From Christensenellaceae bacterium (GTDB lineage Bacteria; Bacillota; Clostridia; Christensenellales; SZUA-584): a stretch of DNA of 5,421 nt. The notes under the pieces were generated by a model. That model was not told the origin of the DNA. It made no database searches and saw only the letters and a program-made list of their open reading frames with translations. This document shows positions 1-4,296 of this stretch, piece by piece. The position numbers were made by a program, and so were the translations under genes. Every line of letters begins with the position of its first letter. Position 1 is the stretch's first letter. The stretch lies in the NCBI GenBank assembly GCA_012719815.1, contig JAAXZP010000209.1:1-5421 (forward strand). Reading direction: 5' to 3'.

Positions 1-721
1 CGCCGCGCGCCAAAGCCCGGGTCAGCGCCTCGCGCAACTGCTCGCGCGTGCTCTCGACTCGCTGGTGCAGCCGGTCGCCGTAGGTGCACTCCATCAGAAC
101 GATATCCGCGTCGTGGATATAGTTCGGGTCGTTGATGCTGGTCTTGTTCTTGTTGCCGATATCGCCGGAAAACACCAGCTTCTTCTGTTTATCCCCCTAC
201 GTGATATACAGTTCAATGGAAGCGGAACCCAGCAGGTGGCCGGCGTCCACAAACGACGCTTTCACGTTATCCAGCGCCTGCACCACGTCACCGTATTCCA
301 CAGGCCTTAAATACCGCGTCGCAGCCACCGCGTCCTGCACCGTGTAGAGCGGCTCAACAAGCGGCTTGCCGGCGCGCTGGCGCTTGCGGTTCTGCCACTC
401 GACTTCCATCTCCTGGATGTGCCCCGCATCGGGGAACATGATGGAGCACAGCCGCGCGGTGGCGCCGGTGCAGTATATCGGGCCGCGGAAGCCCTTCTTC
501 ACCAGCAGCGGCAGCAAGCCCGAATGGTCGATATGCGCGTGGGTTAAAAACACGGCGTCGATCTCGCGCGGGTCGTACGGGAACCCGGCTTCCATGGGCA
601 GGAGCTTCTCGTCCCGGCCCTGCCGCATGCCGCAGTCCACGAGTATTTTATGGCCGCCCGCCTCGATCATCGTGCTGGACCCCGTCACGCATTTCGCCGC
701 GCCCAGAAATGTGATATTCAT
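1..721 (-). pseudogene. MBL-fold/beta-CASP metallo-hydrolase (RNA-processing exonuclease-like), interrupted by in-frame TAG, 3'-partial
   Basis: Metallo-beta-lactamase fold hydrolase of the beta-CASP group (COG1236, the RNA-processing/CPSF-like branch), which in characterised members cuts RNA with two zinc ions in the cytoplasm. From the ATG at 721 the protein opens with the usual MNITFLGAAKCVTGS strand, then CGMRQG (30-35), the metal motif HAHIDHSG (61-68) and DAGHLLGSA (159-167, metal-binding His162). Codon 175 is TAG (197-199). The same frame then stays open for 65 codons to the window edge and carries FSGDIG (motif 4, Asp187) and ECTYGDR (211-217), both standard for the family. Translation stopping at the TAG would give 174 residues lacking motif 4 and the beta-CASP domain. 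The ATG at 721 is preferred over an upstream GTG at 802 because homologues start here and GGGGG lies 6 bases upstream (728-732). The gene has its own promoter at 820-849. Family assignment is firm. Whether the gene is dead, read through or affected by a sequence error is open. Confidence 0.85.
197..199 (-). other. In-frame TAG codon inside the MBL/beta-CASP gene
   Basis: The minus strand reads ACG TAG GGG GAT here, between metal motifs 3 and 4 of the hydrolase. The reading frame is unchanged on both sides, so this is a point substitution or a readthrough codon and not a frameshift. Homologues I recall usually have an acidic or polar residue at this turn, as in T-E-G/D, so GAG to TAG is the simplest origin. 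That reading is inference from family knowledge. Confidence 0.85.
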
Positions 722-819
722 ACGCTGCCCCCAATAGACGATGGATTGCTCCGACTGCATACCCGGGCGGCGCTTCCTGAAAAGCAGGCGTTTCAGAAAC
801 ACTGCCGCCGGTTTCTTCC

Positions 820-849
820 ATTATACACGATGCCGGCCAATCAGTCCAA
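820..849 (-). promoter_or_regulatory. Sigma-A-type promoter for the MBL/beta-CASP gene
   Basis: The minus strand has TTGGAC (844-849) and a perfect TATAAT (820-825), separated by 18 bases. The predicted start is near 813, giving a leader of about 90 bases before the ATG at 721. It lies downstream of the riboswitch and of the second hairpin, so the hydrolase gene can be expressed independently of both. The -10 is strong and the -35 is only a partial match. Confidence 0.6.
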
Positions 850-873
850 GCCGGAATAAAGCCTGTCAGAAAA

Positions 874-904
874 TTGTATCCATGCACTGATGTAATGGAT
901 ACAA
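874..904. repeat. 10-bp perfect inverted repeat upstream of the MBL promoter
   Basis: TTGTATCCAT (874-883) and ATGGATACAA (895-904) are perfect inverted copies separated by 11 bases. The element ends 24 bases upstream of the -35 box at 844-849. It could be an operator for a dimeric regulator. Because TTTT follows it on the minus strand, it could also be a weak extra terminator. The sequence alone does not decide between these. Confidence 0.5.
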
Positions 905-917
905 CTGGGCTCAAGCG

Positions 918-953
918 AAAAACTGAAAGCGGAGTGCAGATGCTCCGCTTTCA
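918..953 (-). terminator. Second rho-independent terminator-like hairpin
   Basis: A perfect 11-bp stem pairs 943-953 with 924-934 around an 8-base loop. On the minus strand it is followed by G and then five T (918-922). There is no T run on the plus-strand side, so it acts on minus-strand transcripts. It sits about 40 bases beyond the riboswitch terminator and would stop RNA that escapes it, before the hydrolase gene. Confidence 0.65.
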
Positions 954-969
954 AATATATATATATTTG
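952..969. repeat. 18-bp perfect AT palindrome
   Basis: CAAATATATATATATTTG is a perfect palindrome centred between 960 and 961. It overlaps the outer two bases of the hairpin at 924-953. It may be a simple AT-rich unwinding or protein-binding site, or a chance AT repeat. No function can be assigned. Confidence 0.4.
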
Positions 970-993
970 TCCGAAAAGACATTGCGCCGGAAC

Positions 994-1026
994 AAAAAAA
1001 GCTGCCTAAAATCAACGTTAGGCAGC
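994..1026 (-). terminator. Riboswitch expression-platform terminator, also end of sugar operon
   Basis: On the minus strand GCTGCCTA (1019-1026) pairs perfectly with TAGGCAGC (1001-1008) across a 10-base loop, followed by seven T (994-1000). This is a strong rho-independent terminator. Its 5' arm is the last part of the c-di-GMP aptamer, so aptamer folding and terminator folding should exclude each other. It is also the first terminator after the kinase-isomerase operon, whose readthrough transcripts would pass through the same aptamer. Confidence 0.9.
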
Positions 1027-1097
1027 CGAACCATCATAGCCCATAAGGCCTTAGACTTCATGCTTTGCGCCCGCGCCTTTCAGCGCGTTTGCCTTTA
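1020..1097 (-). promoter_or_regulatory. Class I cyclic-di-GMP riboswitch (GEMM-I)
   Basis: The minus-strand RNA carries the hallmarks of the GEMM-I aptamer. GGCAAAC (1087-1093) leads into a 6-bp stem (1082-1087 with 1072-1077, last pair U-G) capped by a GAAA tetraloop (1078-1081). GGGCGCAAAGC follows (1062-1072). A second arm contains CUAAG (1050-1054) and UAUGG (1041-1045), the two halves of an 11-nt-type tetraloop receptor. The closing segment GAUGGUUCGGCUGCC (1021-1035) matches the family 3' end. The G just before CAAAC corresponds, as I recall Vc2 numbering, to G20, which favours c-di-GMP over the cGAMP-binding variant (A20). The riboswitch has its own promoter at 1109-1138. The terminator at 994-1026 uses nucleotides 1019-1026 of the 3' end, so ligand binding should prevent termination (ON switch; inference). 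The first gene downstream is the MBL/beta-CASP hydrolase about 270 bases away, with another hairpin and promoter between, so the true target is uncertain. Confidence 0.9.
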
Positions 1098-1108
1098 TCT
1101 ATGGCGTT

Positions 1109-1138
1109 ATTATACACAACGCTGAAATATGTTGTCAA
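1109..1138 (-). promoter_or_regulatory. Consensus promoter driving the riboswitch
   Basis: The minus strand has a perfect TTGACA (1133-1138) and a perfect TATAAT (1109-1114) with an 18-base spacer. The predicted start is at about 1102, just before the aptamer begins. The -35 box overlaps the TGA stop of the isomerase gene (1135-1137). The riboswitch transcript is therefore made separately from the sugar operon. Confidence 0.88.
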
Positions 1139-2616
1139 TCGAACGGATTTTCTGTGGGATAAGGCAAACTGGCTGGCTGGTTTATGCTGATGTCCTCCAA
1201 ACCCAGGTAGTCAAACACCGAGAACAGCGCCTTGCCCCAGTGTCCGAACGCCACCGCGCCGTGATGCGGATACTGCTTCTCGATCAGCACATGCCGGTAG
1301 AACCGGTGCATCTGCGGGATTGCGAACACGCCAATGCCGCCGAACGAATGCGTGCTGACCGGCAGCACCTCGCCCTGCGCGATATACGCCTGCAGGCTGC
1401 CTTCGGCGTTGCCCTGCAGACGGAAGAACGTGATCGGGCCGGGCAGTATGTCTCCCTCCAGCGTACCGCGCGTGATGTCCGGCTCTTTGTCGGGCTCCAG
1501 ACCCTGGTGCATGATGAGCTGGTATTTCATCGTGCCCGACTTTAAGCGGCAGATGGGCGTGTTGCCGCAGTGGAACCCCATAAACGTCTCTTTGTGCTGA
1601 TAAGGGAAGCGCCCCCTGATATCCGCCTCGTAGAGATCGGCAGGCACCGTGTTGTTAATATCCAGCAGCGTTACCGGCTCGCCCGACACGCACAGGCCGA
1701 TGTACTCCGACAGTGCGCCGTATATATCCACCTCGCAGGATACGGGGATGCCCATCGCGGTCAGGCGCGAGTTGACGTAGCACGGCACAAAGCCGAACTC
1801 CGTCTGGAACGCAGGCCAGCACTTGTTGGCAAAAGCCACGTATTCCCGGCTGCCCCTGTTCTCCTCCGCGATGTCCAGCAGCGTCAGCTCAAACTGCGCG
1901 AGACGCGGCAGTATGCCCGCCATCTTGTTGCCCTCGCCCAGCTCAGCCGCCATCTCCTCAACCTTCGCCGGTATGCGCGAATCGTTCGCGTGCTTTTTAT
2001 ACGCCACCAGCAGGTCCAGTTCCGAGTTCTCTTCGATCTCCACGCCCAGGTCATACAGCGGCTTGATGGGCGCGTTGCACGCGAAGAAGTCGCGCGGACG
2101 CGGCCCGTACGATATGATCTTGAGATTGGCTATGCCTTCCAGCGCACGCGCCACCGGAACAAAATCCGCGATCATGTCCGCCACCTCGGCGGCGGTGCCC
2201 ACCGGGTACGACGGTATATAAGCCTTGATATTGCGCAGCCCCAGGTTATACGAGCAGTTGAGCATGCCGCAGTAAGCGTCTCCGCGGTCGCTGGAGAGCA
2301 CAGCGATATCCTCCTCGGCGGCTGCCGCGTACATCACCGGCCCGCCGAACAGCTCCGCGATCTGCGTTTCGGGCGCTTCGGGGCCGAAGTTGCCAAGGAA
2401 CACCACCAGCGCGTTCACGTCGTTATCCAGCACATCGTCTACCGCGGCCACGGCATCCCGTTCGTTTTCCACCGTGATGGGGCATTCGTATATGTCGCCG
2501 TATTTTTCCGCATAGGCACGGGCCACAGCGTTCCTTCGGCGCGCCGACAGCGTGATGGGAAAGCAGTCGCGGCTGACAGATATGATCCCCAGCTTAATCT
2601 CCGGTATGTTTTTCAT
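1135..2616 (-). CDS. L-fucose/L-arabinose isomerase superfamily protein (sugar aldose-ketose isomerase)
   Basis: A 493-residue cytoplasmic protein related to the FucI/AraA isomerases (COG2407), which interconvert an aldose and its ketose using a divalent metal. The N-terminal half is a Rossmann-like substrate-binding region (for example VVFLGNFGPE at 71-80). The C-terminal half carries the metal-site signatures SCEVDIYGAL (Glu295) and LLDINN (Asp319). The 24-residue spacing equals that of the metal ligands Glu337 and Asp361 in E. coli FucI. Candidate third ligands are in HSFGGIG (His423) or HHGAVAFGH (His451/452). At 493 residues it is about 100 shorter than E. coli FucI, so it belongs to a divergent subfamily. 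The ATG at 2616 is chosen because AGGGAGG lies 6 bases upstream; an in-frame ATG at 2640 lacks such a site. It follows the kinase by 35 bases in one operon, which suggests its ketose product is the kinase substrate. The sugar is not certain: FucI enzymes make fuculose or ribulose, whereas the neighbour looks like a xylulokinase. Confidence 0.88.
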   Translation of the reverse strand: MKNIPEIKLGIISVSRDCFPITLSARRRNAVARAYAEKYGDIYECPITVENERDAVAAVDDVLDNDVNALVVFLGNFGPEAPETQIAELFGGPVMYAAAAEEDIAVLSSDRGDAYCGMLNCSYNLGLRNIKAYIPSYPVGTAAEVADMIADFVPVARALEGIANLKIISYGPRPRDFFACNAPIKPLYDLGVEIEENSELDLLVAYKKHANDSRIPAKVEEMAAELGEGNKMAGILPRLAQFELTLLDIAEENRGSREYVAFANKCWPAFQTEFGFVPCYVNSRLTAMGIPVSCEVDIYGALSEYIGLCVSGEPVTLLDINNTVPADLYEADIRGRFPYQHKETFMGFHCGNTPICRLKSGTMKYQLIMHQGLEPDKEPDITRGTLEGDILPGPITFFRLQGNAEGSLQAYIAQGEVLPVSTHSFGGIGVFAIPQMHRFYRHVLIEKQYPHHGAVAFGHWGKALFSVFDYLGLEDISINQPASLPYPTENPFD

Positions 2617-2622
2617 GTCTGT

Positions 2623-2629
2623 CCTCCCT
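2623..2629 (-). promoter_or_regulatory. Strong Shine-Dalgarno site fixing the isomerase start
   Basis: The minus strand reads AGGGAGG, 6 bases before the ATG at 2616. It is the best ribosome binding site in the window. It rules out the longer reading from 2640, in which this site would lie inside the coding sequence. Confidence 0.85.
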
Positions 2630-2651
2630 GAAATATGCAATTATGTAACGC

Positions 2652-4148
2652 TCAAACGGTCCTGAAGCGCAGTTTTAAGTCCTGATACAGCCCGGAATAT
2701 GTCTTGATAATCCGGTTGTATACCTCCACGTTTTCGGGGATGGGTTGCGTCACCGTCTCCACGGTCAAAAGCTTCGCCGCCTCGTCCACGCTGGACCACA
2801 CGCCCGCGCCCACGCCGGCCACCACCGCCGCGCCGTACGCGCCGCCCTCGCCCGCGCCGCGCAGCGTTTTCACCGGCACGCCCATCACGTCCGCCTGTAT
2901 CTGCCTCCAGACAGCGCTTTTCGCGCCGCCGCCCGACGATATCACCTCGGTGGGCTTAAGCCCCGGACGGGTGGACAGCATCACTTCGTAGATCTCGCGC
3001 AGGCCGAACACCACGCCCTCCATCACCGCGCGCGCCATATCGCCGCGGCTAGTGGTCACCGACAGGCCATAGAACACGCCGCGCGCGTACGGATCGGCAT
3101 GCGGCGCGCGCTCTCCGGTCAGATACGGCAGGAATATCACGCCGCCCGCGCCGGGCTTGCTATCAGACACCTCTTTATTGATGATGGTGAACGGGCTGTC
3201 CACGCCGCCAAAAAACGTATTCTTGAACCATTCCAGCGAGCCGCCCGACGACAGCTGGCAGCCGAACGCCATCCACGTGCGCTTGTTGTTGCAGAAATAC
3301 TGCAACATGCCGCCGGTATTATTGCCGAACGCATCCAGCGACATGGCCACAATGCCCGACGTGCCGATGATAAAGCCGATCCGACCTTCCTCGACAATGC
3401 CCATGCCGGTGTTCTGGATCACCGCGTCGCCGCCGCCCGCGTACACCGGCAGCCCTTCGGGCAGCCCTGTAAGCTTCGCCGCCTCGCGGGTCACATGCCC
3501 GGCCAGTTCGTCGGATTCCAGCACTTCGGGGAATACCGCCATGTCAAAGCCCAGAAGCCCGATCAGCTTTTTGCTGAATTCCCGCTTCTTTACGTCAAAC
3601 AGGCCGGTGCCGGACGCCTCCGAAACGTCGGTGCACCGCCGCCCCGTCATCAGGAAGCGGATATAGTCCTTGGGCATCAGGAAATGCTTCATGCGGGCGT
3701 AGTTTTCCGGCTCGTGTTTTTTGAGCCAGAGCAGCTTGCCGCCCGTATAGCCGGGGAGCATATTGTTATTGGTGTAAGCCAGCAGGCCATCGAGACCGCC
3801 CGCCGCGTCGATGATCTCACGGCATTCCGCGTCGGTGCGCTGGTCGTTCCAGAGTATCGCGGGGCGGATCACCTCATCCCGCTCATCCAGCGCCACCAGG
3901 CCGTGCATCTGCCCCGAAAAAGACAGCCCGACGATATCCGACGGCTTAACGCCGCTTTGTTCCACAGCCGCTTTCATCGCCTCGCACGTACCCGCCCACC
4001 AGTCGGCCGGGTCCTGCTCGGACCAGCCGTCATGCGGCGTATACAGCGGATAGGCGCGCGTCTGGGAGGCCGCCAAATGGCCATCCTCGCCCACCAGTAT
4101 GCACTTGACACCCGACGTTCCGACATCAATACCGGCTAAGTATTTCAT
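2652..4148 (-). CDS. xylB: Xylulokinase (FGGY-family carbohydrate kinase)
   Basis: A 498-residue cytoplasmic FGGY kinase, close to E. coli XylB (484). It should transfer phosphate from ATP to D-xylulose, or a similar ketose, giving D-xylulose 5-phosphate for the pentose phosphate pathway. The N-terminal domain starts with GIDVGTSGVK (6-15, Asp8 in the phosphate loop). SGQMHGLV (78-85) is the typical xylulokinase sugar-binding segment. YAGGGDAV (236-243) carries the expected catalytic base Asp241. The C-terminal domain has IGTSG (261-265), PYLTGERAPH (341-350) and SSGGGAKS (404-411), the FGGY and adenine-binding regions. The ATG at 4148 is chosen because AAGGGTG lies about 8 bases upstream and the promoter lies at 4212-4240; longer in-frame readings from 4223 would begin inside the promoter. 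It is first in an operon with the isomerase. Family membership is certain. Xylulose specificity is likely but not proven, given the FucI-like partner. Confidence 0.93.
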   Translation of the reverse strand: MKYLAGIDVGTSGVKCILVGEDGHLAASQTRAYPLYTPHDGWSEQDPADWWAGTCEAMKAAVEQSGVKPSDIVGLSFSGQMHGLVALDERDEVIRPAILWNDQRTDAECREIIDAAGGLDGLLAYTNNNMLPGYTGGKLLWLKKHEPENYARMKHFLMPKDYIRFLMTGRRCTDVSEASGTGLFDVKKREFSKKLIGLLGFDMAVFPEVLESDELAGHVTREAAKLTGLPEGLPVYAGGGDAVIQNTGMGIVEEGRIGFIIGTSGIVAMSLDAFGNNTGGMLQYFCNNKRTWMAFGCQLSSGGSLEWFKNTFFGGVDSPFTIINKEVSDSKPGAGGVIFLPYLTGERAPHADPYARGVFYGLSVTTSRGDMARAVMEGVVFGLREIYEVMLSTRPGLKPTEVISSGGGAKSAVWRQIQADVMGVPVKTLRGAGEGGAYGAAVVAGVGAGVWSSVDEAAKLLTVETVTQPIPENVEVYNRIIKTYSGLYQDLKLRFRTV

Positions 4149-4211
4149 AAGCAAACACCCTTTTTTGTTTTTAAAAATTGTATGGAATCTCATAAAACTT
4201 ATACTGTTGTT

Positions 4212-4240
4212 ATTATATAGCAATCACATCGCGTATACAA
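4212..4240 (-). promoter_or_regulatory. Promoter of the kinase-isomerase operon
   Basis: The minus strand has TTGTAT (4235-4240) and a perfect TATAAT (4212-4217) with a 17-base spacer. The predicted start near 4205 leaves a leader of about 57 bases before the kinase ATG. The -35 box overlaps the small palindrome GTATAC (4233-4238 region), a possible part of an operator. I see no clear catabolite-repression (cre) site and no regulator gene in the window. Confidence 0.75.
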
Positions 4241-4248
4241 GAACATAA

Positions 4249-4278
4249 TAAAAAAGCGGAGCCGTGTTTGGCCCCGCT
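4249..4278 (-). terminator. Rho-independent terminator of the repeat-protein gene
   Basis: On the minus strand AGCGGGGCC (4270-4278) pairs with GGCTCCGCT (4255-4263) over a 6-base loop with one G-T pair, followed by a T run (4250-4255). It starts 18 bases after the stop codon of the surface-protein gene and ends just upstream of the -35 box of the sugar operon, separating the two units. Confidence 0.88.
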
Positions 4279-4296
4279 AGCAATATCATTCTTTTA

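Noticed and set aside
722..802. GTG at 802 or ATG at 760 as the start of the hydrolase
   Set aside because: Neither has a Shine-Dalgarno site, and the extra residues are basic and unlike the family. The conserved N-terminus begins at 721.
648..914. An 88-codon minus-strand frame overlapping the start of the hydrolase
   Set aside because: It overlaps the conserved N-terminus of the hydrolase in another frame and begins upstream of the promoter at 820-849.
911..982. A 23-residue minus-strand frame between the riboswitch terminator and the second hairpin
   Set aside because: It has no ribosome binding site, contains the terminator stem and AT palindrome in its coding part, and its composition simply follows those elements. 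A riboswitch-controlled small peptide is possible but unsupported.
1019..1097. Other riboswitch classes for this leader, including the cGAMP-binding GEMM variant
   Set aside because: The GGCAAAC/GAAA/GCGCAAAGC pattern is specific to GEMM-I, and the key purine before CAAAC is G, which favours c-di-GMP over cGAMP. This relies on recalled numbering.
874..1125. An 83-codon plus-strand frame over the regulatory region
   Set aside because: It spans the riboswitch and both terminators on the opposite strand and lacks a ribosome binding site or homology I recognise.
1570..2631. A 353-codon open frame on the plus strand, antisense to the isomerase
   Set aside because: Same reasoning: the minus strand carries the conserved metal-site motifs, and the plus-strand product is low-complexity and Arg/His-rich.
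2745..4139. A 464-codon open frame on the plus strand, antisense to the kinase
   Set aside because: It lies wholly opposite a well conserved kinase gene. Its product is Arg/His/Ala-rich with no recognisable domain, as expected of a shadow frame in GC-rich DNA.
4149..4223. Extended kinase start at 4223
   Set aside because: It would place the start codon inside the promoter, upstream of the predicted transcript start. The added residues are not part of the FGGY fold.
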